From Thoreauomyces humboldtii (Eukaryota > Chytridiomycota > Chytridiomycetes > Spizellomycetales > Powellomycetaceae), in contig JADGJA010000083.1 of the NCBI GenBank assembly GCA_027596035.1, positions 1 to 46,030 on the forward strand: a stretch of 46,030 nt of DNA, read 5' to 3'. Shown here piece by piece: positions 23,891-35,716 of this stretch (positions are counted from its first letter, which is position 1; each line of letters begins with the position of its first letter). The position numbers were made by a program, and so were the translations under genes. The notes under the pieces are model-generated. The model was not told the DNA's origin, made no database searches, and saw only the letters and a list, made by a program, of their open reading frames with translations.

Positions 23891-26800
23891 TTATGGTGGG
23901 CCAACGACCATTTCACGGAAGCACGAAAACTGCACGTCGGTTGCGCGCTTCGCATCGGCAAGCAGCAGCTTGACCCGCGCTAGGAGCTCGTCCCGCTGCG
24001 GTTGTGACATCGGTTGACCGCTGGCAACTCCAGCTCCATCCTCGCCCTGCTCAGCACTTCGCTCGATCGAGTCGTAGACAAGGGTGAGGAATTGCGTGCA
24101 AGATTCGGTCTCGTAGGCAGTGAGGGTCTGATGAATGAACTGCGTTTCCAAGGTAGCCTGCGGTTTGCCAATGAGATGAACGGATCAATAACTATAAGGG
24201 ACTAAGGGTCGAGTAGAAGTTTTACCTGCAGCATACCGCCCCAGCTGAACGCATCTACTGAGCGCACGGCGCCTAGAAGATCGGCCGCCAGAACGGTGAA
24301 CAGTTCTTGGAGTACCCTTCGGACTAATCCTCGCGACACAGCGCTCACGGTGGCATGGGTAGTGACGAGATGCAGCAAAAGGCGGAAAACGTACGGCCTT
24401 ACCTCTGCGTAAAAAATCAGTCATCAGCAATGTTGGACAGATTTCACGGACGTGCGTTCGAACACATACCTTGCGGACGTGTAAGACCGGCCCAGTCCAA
24501 ACCTTCAAACAAAATGCCCGACCGTACTACACTGCTGACTCCTCCAGCTGTCCGTGTAATGTAGTTTCGGAACAACAAGCTGTCCAACTGTGACATCGCA
24601 TCGTACAGTTCCTGGAATCCGAAGCCTCCGTCAGTCGCAAGCAGAAAAGAAAAATTCCAGGCGCAACTTACGTATGGCTCGGCGGAGCCCGCGGCATCTC
24701 CAAAGCGGTCGATGTATAACGTCGTGAGTTTGGGTAATGCACTTTTCCGAAGAAACTGCAGGTTGCAGATTGCGACAAGAATTCGCACCTCCTATTCGAT
24801 GGACATTAACATTAGCAGCCGCATCAACCGGTAGCACCAGCTACTTCCCATCGAAAAGCACCCGTACCGGCTGGGAGATGTCCAGAGCCTTAACCCTTCT
24901 CTTCCAGATCGGAGTATTTCCCATGACTGCGCGTGTCTCTGGCCCAGCGTTTTCGTCAGCAACCTGCGACGTTCCGCATATGGCCGCCCAAAGCAACCCG
25001 TCGAGAGCCGCAAACATGGAGGCATTCATGGCGGAGCGAACCGCCTCGGCTACCGACACGAGAGCTGCAGGTGACGACCCCGCAATGCGATGCAGACACC
25101 GCACAACGTACGTGTGCAGCCTGTAGAAGAGCTTGAGAAGGGTCGTCGAGTCCGCTGCCAGTGCCAGTGTTTGCGACAATGGTTGGGATGTAGCAATGCC
25201 GGGGACAGGTCCGCTGTTGGTAGCTGCGGCTTTGGCAGTGGTGGTGGTGTCTTGCTCGAATGTCCAGTCCTCGTACTTGTAAAAGTTTCGTGACTCTGCG
25301 AGGAACACATGATGAGCTCTATTCATACACGCGTCGAGCTAAGTAATGGATCGAATATCATACCATGCAAAACAGCACTGCAGACAACGTCTACTGCTCG
25401 TTGTCTAATCATCGTTACGGCCCCAGCCATAGCAGTCAATATGTTTTCGTCTCCCACTATCCTCACTGCGCGGACGTGATCTTGACATCGGGTTAATTCG
25501 GCCATGATCTTGATGAAAAAGAAGCATGCCGTCAAGGGGTGCGCTGTCAAGAACACCCCGTAGGTGAGAGGAAGTTGAGTTGGAGATGCCGGGGGTAGTG
25601 TCCGTGACGGAGGAGCGGGCGATACGACGACTGGCGGCGTAGACGCTACGGGTGAAACTGGCTCCTCTTGCACCGGTGAAGTCGAAGCCGCATCTGGTGG
25701 CTCTTTTGGCGGAGGTGGAGGAGGTATTGGGCTGTCAACCCAATTTGGGCTGGACACCTCGACTGATAACTCTTCCGACGCCGGTGGTGGCGATTGTGGA
25801 GCTAGGGTCGTTCGGGCCAGGACACGGAGTGCGTGAATTGGAGTGTCGGCAAAGAATATGCGAGCGAGAAGCCCGCAAAACAGCGAGACAATATCGCCGA
25901 TGCGCGATTGACACATCTCCAGCTTCTTCGAGTCCAGCCGTCGCTTTCGAGAACTCCCGTCGCCGCCGTCGGATCCCTTTTGCTGGAGGACCATGATTGG
26001 TTACTTTATTCTTGCTGTTACGGAAGGAATCCAGCATTTACCTTTTGTAATCGTCCACCGCAGTAGATGCGACACAAACGCCAGAACTCTGGTAGTGTGT
26101 CCATCAGGATATCGCAAAGCTGTCGTACCAGTAATTGAGTAGCTTTGAACTGCTGCACGTGCGGATCGTCCACTATGAACCGAGATTTAGCGGAAGGTCA
26201 AAGGATCATGAACCATGTCGAACGCACCAAACGCTACTTCAAAGTCCTGGGAGCGGACGATATTAAGAGCTCGCCGGAGATCCGTCAATCCAAACACCGA
26301 TGCTGGGCGTCGAGGATTCGGATCGGTTGCGAGGTCTACACGCTAACTATTGTGAGCATTATGCTATCATCGGATGTTCAAGTCTTGCCGGTGATCACCT
26401 CGGAGAACCTTCGCATGGATCTCGTACGCGCTCGATAGTCGCTGCTGGATCCATGCATACTGTCGTTCCAGATACATCTGTACCGGATCTGGTTCCGCAT
26501 TAAGGTCTATGAGATAGCTAGGAGGCTGTGATTTAGTGCCTGAATGTAGGTTGCTATGCTACATGCTTCTTCAAACCTCATATATCGTTCCTGGACGTCC
26601 AGCGGCGTCCACGGATCCGCCAAATTCTGGAACAGCGCCTTCCTCGCTTCGGCGACAATGTCTGACACTTCTCCCCAAACCTTTTCAAACACCACTTGAT
26701 GGTGTTGGGGCAGCAACGCATCCTTATCCTTCGCGTTCGATGCCCCCATTCTCCTTCCAGGATCTCCAAAGGACGATTGCATAAGGTACGCTCCTTTTTG

Positions 26801-28063
26801 GTAGTCCCTGACCAGAGCATCGTACTTGTGCTTTCGTGCGCAAGTAGAAAGAACGCTCGGAAGGTTGAAGAAGAATTTCCATTGACCAAGGACGGCCAGC
26901 GTCGCTCGAATCTTTTCGGCCTGGACGCGGCGGTCCAAGAGAGGCTTGTAAAGGACACTGGCATCCGCGTGAACGGCATCTATCGAGTTGTCGAAAGGTG
27001 CGATTCCATACCCATCAGAGGAAATCAGATTGCGATTCCTCATCTGATCATAGAAGGCTAAAATGGCGAAGGAGGTTAGGAAAGACTCTGAAAGTGCATC
27101 AGACAAAAAGTCAACTCACAGTCAATTGTCGTTTTCGCATTCACAAACTTTGAGAAGTGGGTTTTGACAAGGTTTTTGATAACGTCTTCTTTATGGTCAA
27201 TAGCAGTTTGTAGACGATCTGCTCCGGCCTCAAAGTCTCGATATGAAGTCGCTTTGTGGACCTGACGTAAGAAGGTTTTTGCATCGAATGTTCGACTGCT
27301 GATCAACAGCGAGGACACTGACGAATATGTGTCAGGCATTCCGACCTCTGAAGAGGTTCCAAGAACTTTGCTAAAGAGTATCGCGCACTCACGTTGATCC
27401 ATTTCTGCCATATAACCGGCCACGCCACTTCGTCGGCGTCTGGCAGCCCGTCTGAACACCACACAATGGATGAGATCAGTCATCGCAGCGGGTCCAAGTG
27501 GACAGCTGGAGCTAACCTACCCTAATATTGACTCTTTAATTCCTAACGGATCAGATGTATCCAATGGCGCCTCTCCCGCTCCAGAAACAGCCTGGTTGGG
27601 CGCTGAGTCGGTCGATACAATGGAGTCGCTGGTGGGGGATTTCGGCATTGGCGTGCTGCCGACTCCTCCGCTGGCGGGCAGATCCCGTGTATCTCCCCAG
27701 GTCTGAGGATACAGACTTTGCATGCCATAGAAGGCCATCACTGGTGGGAGACAGGCCATCGTCAGCTGTCGTTCGTTTTACTTTCTTGCGATGCTCCTTC
27801 TCTGCACCGCCCTGCCTCAGAACGAAATCTCTGACATGAACCATACCGGCATTCTGCTCGTCCACTGCCCATGTATTCCTTGGTCTCTTCCTGTCCCCAC
27901 GTCCATTATCCCGATCATCTTCTTCGCTGCTGGACTCTCCGGACTCTTCCTCATCTTCCTCGTCGTCCTCAACGTCGTCTTCGGTGCTCTTGCGAGGGTC
28001 GCTGGCGGTGCTGCTGTCTTTGTCGTGCCGAGCTCTGCTCGAAATAGAAGCTCTCTGTGCCAT
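23891..28063 (-). CDS. SEC5: Exocyst complex subunit Sec5 (EXOC2)
   Basis: Sec5 tethers secretory vesicles at the plasma membrane. Fourteen exons: 28063-27808, 27740-27521, 27451-27393, 27347-27120, 27057-26577, 26517-26399, 26335-26228, 26172-26042, 25982-25364, 25295-24868, 24791-24672, 24611-24470, 24404-24226, 24157-23891; all phases match (1118 aa). Diagnostic blocks: FYGMQSLYPQTW near the start, DPLGIKESILG, SRTFDAKTFLRQVHKATSYR, VKTHFSKFVNAKTTID, WKFFFNLPSVLSTCARKHKY, IDLNAEPDPVQMYLERQYAW and the C-terminal EVRPYVFRLLLHLV and METQFIHQTL-like segments. The first exon encodes an acidic/basic N-terminus (85 aa). If it is not used, the ATG at 27738 gives 1032 aa. The donor of exon 10 (GTACGG at 24867) and the 45-nt intron 27392-27348 are the least certain. 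A Pro/Ser-rich insert lies within exon 9. Confidence 0.9.
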
Positions 28064-28967
28064 GATGTCTCGTCTACCTCTCTATGACTGGGATGGGTAA
28101 TGATGCCCGGCTGATAGTTCTGCGATCCCAATCCTTCCAGGTGAGGCTAATACCAGAACCGCACGCGTCTTCGTTTATGCTGTCCAGAACGTATCGAGGA
28201 TTAGTGCTGTGGCGCAAGCACTTTATTTGGAGTGTTAGCCAGCGGCTGCAGTGTACTGGCTGCTGAGCCCGGGCCGCTTTCGGATCTTCTACTTTTTGCG
28301 CAGTCAAGCAAGTATTCGCTAAGAGTATATATACTGCGTGACCAGCAAAGAGTATTGCATGTAACATGGTCGTACAGTACATCTCAGGAGAGCGACGCAC
28401 TTTTCTGCTGAACTTCTTGCTTAGTTCAAATTGTCTGTCCAAATTGTCTGTCCAAGTGCAAATGCTACGGAGGGCTGGGAGACCAGTGGTCAGGTAGAAC
28501 GTCGATGTTGTCCATGCGGTGAAATCCTGCTACATGTACTTCGGTCTCATTACTTCCAAAGTCAGGATTTGCTTTCGTTTCAATATCGATACCAGACACC
28601 GCAAAGTCTTACACTAAGGCGCTTGCACTTGATCAAGTCCAGCCAGTCTCGTCTGATTTTCCAGGCTCGTTTATCGGTGGTACTCTTTTTGATGCAAGCA
28701 TTGCCCTCTGGGGAGCTTCAATGTCCTGTACCTGGAGGTTTTTGTCTTGCGGAAACTGCCGAAGTTTTCTGGGCTTTTGTCGGTTCAAACTGGTGATGAC
28801 TCATCAGGAACATTCCCACTCCATCAGCGCCTGACCAACCAACCCATCTTGGGACCAGCTACTTTTGGCAACCTTCACCGGCATTCGGCATAAACGTTCT
28901 CGTACGTGGGTTCGAGCCTAACAGCATCTTCCCACCATCACGCTCTTCGCCCATTGCATAATTCGTC
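28064..28967. promoter_or_regulatory. Divergent intergenic region between SEC5 and urease
   Basis: About 900 bp hold both promoters. A GTATATATAC sequence near 28325 is a possible TATA element. The 13-mer AAATTGTCTGTCC is perfectly duplicated at 28428-28440 and 28441-28453. No coding region is convincing; the plus ORF at 28431-28796 starts at TTG and shows no motif. Confidence 0.5.
28428..28453. repeat. Perfect 13-bp tandem duplication
   Basis: AAATTGTCTGTCC occurs twice head to tail in the SEC5-urease intergenic region. It is either a recent slippage event or paired binding sites. Confidence 0.8.
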
Positions 28968-31024
28968 ATGCGTCTTCTCCCGCGAGAAGTCGACAAGCTC
29001 GTTCTCCATCAAGCAGGCAGCCTTGCCCAGAAACGTCTAGCCAGGGGTCTTCGCTTGAACCACCCCGAAGCCACCGCTCTCATAGCGTCGCAGATAGTCG
29101 AACTGATCCGTGATGGCAATCACACCGTGTCGGACCTCATGCACATTGGGCGCACGTTTCTCGGAACGCGGCAGGTCCTCCCAGGTGTGCCGGAGATGTT
29201 GCATGAGGTCATGGTAGAGGGAACGTTTGTGGACGGGACGAAATTGGTCACAGTGCATCACCCGGTCTCCAGGCTTGATGGAGACCTGGCCCTGGCGCTC
29301 CATGGATCTTTCTTGCCAGTTCCTGCCTTAAGCCTCTTTGACGGCACGCTCGGAGGAAACGTCAGTAGCAAACGGAAGCTTGCCGAGATCGAGAGTACTG
29401 GAGACAAGGAGACTGCAGTCTCTACTCCCGTCATCCCCGGGGCTGTGGTAGTAGCTGAAGGTTCCATTACGCTGAACGAAGGAAGGCCGCGATTTGCTCT
29501 CTCTGTGACAAACAATGGAGACCGACCTGTTCAAGTTGGATCGCACTATCATTTCATCGAGTGCAACCCGCAGCTTCAGTTTGACCGCGGAATCGCGTAC
29601 GGTCGTCGATTGGACGTTCCGGCCGGAACCGCCATCCGCTTCGAACCCGGGGACACAAAGACCGTGTCACTCGTCGACATCGCCGGTTCTCGAGTGGTCA
29701 GCGGCGGAAACAACGTTGCATCCGGTCCCGTCGATCGCGCTCGACTTCCTGCCATCCTTTCCTCGCTTCCAGGGCTTGGATTTGCCCATCAGCCTCAGAC
29801 CAAGGCGATCGAACCGGCTCCGGCTTTCCAGATGCCGCGAGCACGGTATGCGGACGCTTATGGTCCGACCACCGGGGACCGCATGAGACTTGCCGACATG
29901 GACCTGTGGATCTCCGTTGAGAAGGACTTTACTGTTTATGGCGACGAGTGCGTGTTTGGCGGCGGCAAGGTCATCCGGGAGGGAATGGGTCAGGTGACCG
30001 GCGCGCAGGGAAACGAGGCCATGGATCTCGTGATCACCAACGCTATCATCGTGGACTGGTCTGGAGTTTACAAGGTTTGCCTGATTTCCTCAAAAAGCAA
30101 TCATGCCGAGGTACTATTTCTCAAACTCTGGTGCTAGGCCGATATCGGCATCAAAGATGGAATCATCGCGGGGATCGGAAAAGCTGGCAACCCTGAGGTC
30201 ATGGAAGGGGTTACCCCTGGCATGATCATCGGAGCAACGACGGAGATCCTCGCGGGCGAGGGTAGCATCTTCACGGCGGGCGCGGTGGATACCCACATTC
30301 ACTTCATCTGTCCTCAGCTCTGCATCGAGGTAACGATCCGCATAGGCTCGTTGCGACCTCCGATTCAGAACTCTTACTTCCTCATGTAGGCTCTAGCAAG
30401 CGGAACCACCACTTTGATTGGAGGCGGTACCGGACCGAACACGGGCACGAATGCCACTACCTGCACTCCTGGAGCGACCCACATTCGTATGATGTTGCAG
30501 GCAACTGATCATATGCCTATCAACATTGGGTTCACAGGCAAGGGCAACTCTAGCAGTCCGGTTGGTCTTGAAGAGCAGGTTCTGGCGGGAGCCGTTGGCC
30601 TCAAGGTATATCGAATTGTCCTTTACCAGGAATTCTATCAGGTTCTGACCGGTCCTGCTTCCTTGCAGTTGCACGAAGACTGGGGAACCACCCCAGCGGC
30701 TATTGATGCATGTCTGTCGGTGTGCGACAAGTACGACATACAAGCCACTATTCATACGGACACGCTGAATGAGTCTGGATTTGTCGAAAACACTCTGGCG
30801 GCCTTCAAGGGCAGGACCATTCACGCCTATCACACTGAGGGCGCGGGTGGTGGTCACGGTAAGCGTGCACGCTTCGCGTTCTAGCTTTCCGTTTCAAAAT
30901 AGGTGTTGACGCGAACGCTCCTTTCCTTTGACGTAGCTCCGGACATTATCCGAGTCGTCAGTCACCCCAACGTGATACCCAGCAGCACCAACCCCACTCG
31001 CCCGTTCACACTCAACACCCTCGA

Positions 31025-31061
<37 letters not shown>

Positions 31062-31991
31062 CACGCCGCCATCCCGGAGGACGTGGCGTTCGCGGAATCT
31101 CGCATCAGAGGAGAGACGATCGCCGCGGAGGACCACCTTCACGACATCGGAGCCATCTCGGTCCTTTCGTCCGACTCGCAGGCCATGGGTCGCGTCGGGG
31201 AAGTCGTCGCCAGGACGTGGCAGACGGCGGACAAGATGAAGAAGGCTGGAGGCGTAGGTGTCACTCGCGAGAAGGGTCACGCCGACAACGAGAGGGTCAA
31301 GCGATACGTCGCAAAGTACACGATCAATCCGTACGTCAACTATACACTTTCTTTGTATCAGAAGCGAACCGGATGCCAGATCAATGGGCCTTTGCTCACG
31401 AGATTTCTTCTGAACTGTACTCTTTCACAGCGCCATCGCTCACGGAGTCGGGCATGTAGTCGGTTCCATCGAGGTTGGCAAGCTTGCGGACTTGGTCCAG
31501 TACAAGCCGGCCTTCTTCGGCATCAAGCCCGAGCGTATCATTAAGGGTGGCTTCATCGCCTGGAGCATGATGGGCGACGCCAACGCCTCGTAAGACGAAA
31601 GAACCCCCGAAACCCTTAGTTCCGCTTCCTCCCCGGGAAGCAGCTTCCCAACTCTCACCAACTGATCTCTCTTTCCTTCCCGCACGTTCACAGGATCCCG
31701 ACGCCGGAGCCCTACACCTCCCGTCCTCAGTTCGCACTGGCTCGTCACTCGTCCCTCGCTTTCGTGTCGGCGGCGTCCATGTCGACCGTCCACGCGTCCT
31801 ACGGTCTCACCAAACAAGTGCACGCCGTCAAGGGTTGCCGCGGCATTGGAAAGAAGGACATGAAGCACAACGACACGACGCCAAAGGTCGATGTGAACCC
31901 CGAGACGTACGTCGTCACGGTGGACGGCGTGGATGTAGACGTACAGCCTGCCGCTACCGTACCATTGAGCAGGGTGTATGCGTTGTTCTAG
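28968..31991 (+). CDS. URE1: Urease (single-chain, nickel-dependent)
   Basis: Urease hydrolyses urea to ammonia and carbamate in the cytosol. Seven exons (28968-30074, 30138-30329, 30390-30605, 30669-30858, 30937-31330, 31431-31589, 31694-31991) give 851 aa, the usual fused gamma-beta-alpha fungal form. It starts with the gamma-like [20 protein letters not shown]; the beta-like part has [20 protein letters not shown]; the alpha part begins [16 protein letters not shown]. Active site: HIH (H422, H424), carbamylated Lys505 in [22 protein letters not shown], and the flap Cys in [13 protein letters not shown]. Nickel insertion would need UreD/F/G proteins, which are not in this window. Intron 3 (30606-30668, 63 nt, stop-free) follows the Lys505 codon directly. 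The gene is divergent from SEC5. Confidence 0.97.
30606..30668 (+). other. 63-nt stop-free intron in the urease gene
   Basis: It begins GTATAT directly after the Lys505 codon and ends CTTGCAG before TTGCACGAAGACTGG (LHEDW). Its length is 21 codons with no stop. All ureases read GLKLHEDWG without a gap here, so it must be removed for activity. Confidence 0.9.
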
Positions 31992-32752
31992 ACGAACACC
32001 AGAGGCGTTGTGTTCAGGCCCAATTTGCTGAATTATAATCGTAGAGGTAACTTCTTTGCTACTTCGTCGGAATACATGAAAACTGCCCATCGGTTGGAGA
32101 TGACTCCCGTGAAGTTGAGCATACGGCTGTACTGGCAAGTGGAGGTATTGGTTTGGAAAGTCGGAGCTTCCTGGGACTGCGAAGAAAGACGGCAATCAGT
32201 GGCGTTGTCCCAGGGGCTCTGTCGCAGCACATCGATGTGGAAGCGAAAGTGCCAGTCATTAACCTCTTGACGCAACGAATAACTTTCTCTCTTACTATCA
32301 GAGCAGGATCTATGTATTGACTTCTAAGATTCCAATATGCGTTGACCTTCCTGACACTTTCTTGCAGTGAGCGATGAGACCCGATCCTCGCATTGATACC
32401 CAAACATACAGCGAGCAGGAGCATGGCCGGCTTTAGGTAGTAGGATATAACTTGATGAGGGAAGCGCGAGAAGAGTGCCATCATGAATGCGCACGGCACC
32501 TTAGTAAGGGCGTTCTACAGCAAAAACGTGCTACTAGGTGCGGTCAGTCACTACACGGCACGAACCGGTAACGCTAAGCTCAGGCGCCGGGTTCTTGTCT
32601 TCTTGGACATGGACACATCTCTGTGATTCTAACTGTGGCCTTATTTGGGCAGAGATGCGCGACTGGGAGACCTGCGCATGCGTTTCGCGTGAGGGGAAAC
32701 CCTAACCCTTTGCTTTCCCTCCTTTAAAAGCAGTCGACGCGCTGGCCGATAC
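31992..32752. other. Intergenic stretch downstream of urease
   Basis: I see no gene here. ORFs on both strands are short and without motifs. Near the right end, GAAACCCTAACCC (about 32694-32706) is a telobox-like TTAGGG element, and CCTTTAAAAG (32721-32730) is TATA-like. Both sit just before the spliced unit that follows. Confidence 0.5.
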
Positions 32753-33330
32753 ATGTCCGTTCCCATTCATCCAAAACCATTTCCAACTCTGATCGTCAAC
32801 CCATGCCCTACACCCCCAGCATCACAAGAGCCTGAACCAGGACTGTCCTGTACTACTACGGGTATGTGGATGGCTCAGATTGCGCTCCTCAAGTGGTTAG
32901 GCAAAGTCACCTAATGTTCGACCGATCTGTCCATCTGCAGGTACCTCAAGATGGGAATGCGAAGCTTTGCGCCAACCGCAGAGATCAAGAGAACAAGTAT
33001 AGGTATGCATCCATCCATCGACTCCATTCTCTTCTCCGACCTGAGCATCCATCTTACCTCTTGTCGTCGTCGCATTTCTTTCCGTCCCATCTTAGGCTGC
33101 GCAGCACATTTCGTCCGGCCTCCGGCCCGGAGTCAACGCACCACGCGTCGCTGGAGCGACACCGGTAAGCATCCATCCATCCTCCTTGAGCTAATTGCAT
33201 CCACTCTAACATTGTTTGGTGTATCTTTCTTTTTCGTCATCTCAGGTTCGCCATTCGACATGTCGGCCGCCTGCAGTCAGAGTGGAAGTACGTGACGACC
33301 TATCGCAGTGTTTACAATCGTGAACAATGT
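32753..33330 (+). CDS. Candidate short multi-intron gene, frame unresolved
   Basis: A chain of strong splice signals defines short exons: 32753-32861, GTATGT intron to CTGCAG, then 32941-32996 (or 33001), then 33096-33164, then 33246-33287 or beyond. Introns are about 80-100 nt. From ATG 32753 the joined exons stay open for about 100 codons (MSVPIHPKPFPTLIVNPCPT..., ...SSGLRPGVNAPRVAGATPVR...) if exon 2 ends at 32996. The other two frames across exons 2-4 are open as well, so the coding frame is not decided and a spliced non-coding RNA is possible. No family is recognised. The upstream telobox- and TATA-like sequences support a promoter. Confidence 0.35.
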
Positions 33331-33935
33331 GGATAGGTGTGACTACTGTCTGCCTGCCTGTGTCGCGAGGTCAGCATGAAGCGTAGCCTTTCAAGGTCAG
33401 TCACAACCTTCCTGCTGACTTTATATCATAAGCTTGATAACTAACATGCTTACTTCTCTCAAAAGGTCCACCTCGGAGTCGCTCACTGGATTGATTTAGA
33501 AGCTCCTTGCAGTACATCCACAGTGAGGACATGGTGTGCCGGGGTCTTTCAACCCTCGTGGAACTGCTTCTCCCGGACCCGATGAGCTGTGGTGACTACT
33601 GTAAGTTGGCTCTCTCACAGGACTTTCTTCGATGTGTGGCCCGTAAGAGAGGCTGAGCTGTGGTCCCTGGACACAGTCGAACCTCGGCAGCCCTTCCTTG
33701 TCTTCGGACTTGGGTTGGCCATGATCACTCCTCATGTCCACAAAACGGAGAGTTGGGTACGCAACTGATGAAGTTCCCTCGGGAAAGAGTACCATTTCAG
33801 ATGGTAGTCCTCGGACTACTGTCTGGGTACGATACTGGCTCAGACAGTCGCAAGACTATGCGCTGAAGCCTACCTTTACCGAGGGTAACTTGCTCGCGAA
33901 GACGACCTTGTGGGTCCCAAAAAACCACAAAAACT

Positions 33936-34020
33936 GTTGGGAACTCCGAGGGCAGAAAACCAGTTGGGAAACACCGAGGGCAAGAAACACACTGCTGATG
34001 AAACTCTGAGGGCAAAAAAC
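33936..34020. repeat. Three degenerate ~27-31 bp tandem units
   Basis: Units share a GAACTCCGAGGGCA or GAAACWCYGAGGGCA core followed by A-rich sequence: 33936-33962, 33963-33993 and 33994-34020. Unit lengths differ, so no reading frame is conserved. Confidence 0.65.
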
Positions 34021-34291
34021 TAAAACGGATGTCTCTACCAAAGAGGGAGAGATGCCTCGTCAACTCTCCCAGTTCTCACTGTAACTGCATCGTCGTGCCG
34101 CACTGCATCACATGGGAATCTTGGTCCCCCACCTTCATCAAACGAGGGGGACTTGTTTCTGCCAGTTCGCGGCGCTTTTTTCAATGCGGCCCTTTCGTGA
34201 TCCCCATATGAACGGCGGGTCCCAAGCCCCGATAAACGCAGAGGGAAAAAAGCGACTTAGGTAGATGGCACGATAGAGGAAGTTTCAATAC

Positions 34292-34355
34292 AATTCTGTG
34301 CATCCTCCATGAGAGTCGTCAATAATTCTGTGCAGCTTTCATGAGAGTCATCGTG
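34292..34355. repeat. 32-bp imperfect tandem duplication
   Basis: AATTCTGTGCATCCTCCATG (from 34292) and AATTCTGTGCAGCTTTCATG (from 34324) are each followed by AGAGTCRTC. The copies differ at only a few positions. Confidence 0.75.
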
Positions 34356-34779
34356 AACCGTGTGCGCAACAAAGGCGATACATGGTTAGCATCCGCCGTC
34401 AAGAGTAAAGGACGAGGAAAGGAAGAGCAATGATGATGAAGGTCGCGGGTAATGCACAAGCAAAAGCACCCAAAGTCGTCGTGAGGAGGAAGAGGAGGAG
34501 GAAGGGGGAAAAACGGAGACTGGGGGGAGAGAAAGGGGATTGGATGGAGGGTATGGCGTTTTCATGTAGTCAGAAAGTTCGTCTGCTGCAGGGAACAGAA
34601 TCCTATGTAGCCGACGTCGAGCTTGTGGAAAACAAGTGATATTTGAGAAAAAAGTGGGACGATAAGGTTAACTGCGGCGATCCGATCTTTCGATGGAGAA
34701 AGAGCGATCGCGGGGGAGGAGGAGAATGGGGAGGATCAGGTCGAGGGAGTAGTAGTCCTTGCGAAAGTTTCTGGCTTCT

Positions 34780-35716
<937 letters not shown>

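Larger units (their letters stand above)
33331..34779. other. Gene-poor stretch with small direct repeats
   Basis: No gene is recognised. It contains GTAGTCC-TC-GGACTAC, a perfect 7-bp hairpin (33804-33819), a ~30-bp degenerate repeat (33936-34020), a 32-bp tandem duplication (34292-34355), and a purine-rich (AGG/GGGA) stretch at about 34480-34550 and 34695-34750 beside ADK1. There is no sign of a transposase or reverse transcriptase. Confidence 0.5.

Noticed and set aside
28921..28967. tRNA-like GTTCGAGCC near 28910
   Set aside because: A T-loop-like string only; no anticodon arm or acceptor pairing around it.
30414..30884. Continuous urease ORF across intron 3
   Set aside because: It would insert 21 residues between the carbamylated Lys and HEDWG, which no urease tolerates to my knowledge; strong donor and acceptor are present.
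33331..34779. Transposon remnant
   Set aside because: There are small repeats but no terminal inverted repeats, target-site duplications, transposase or reverse transcriptase motifs on either strand.
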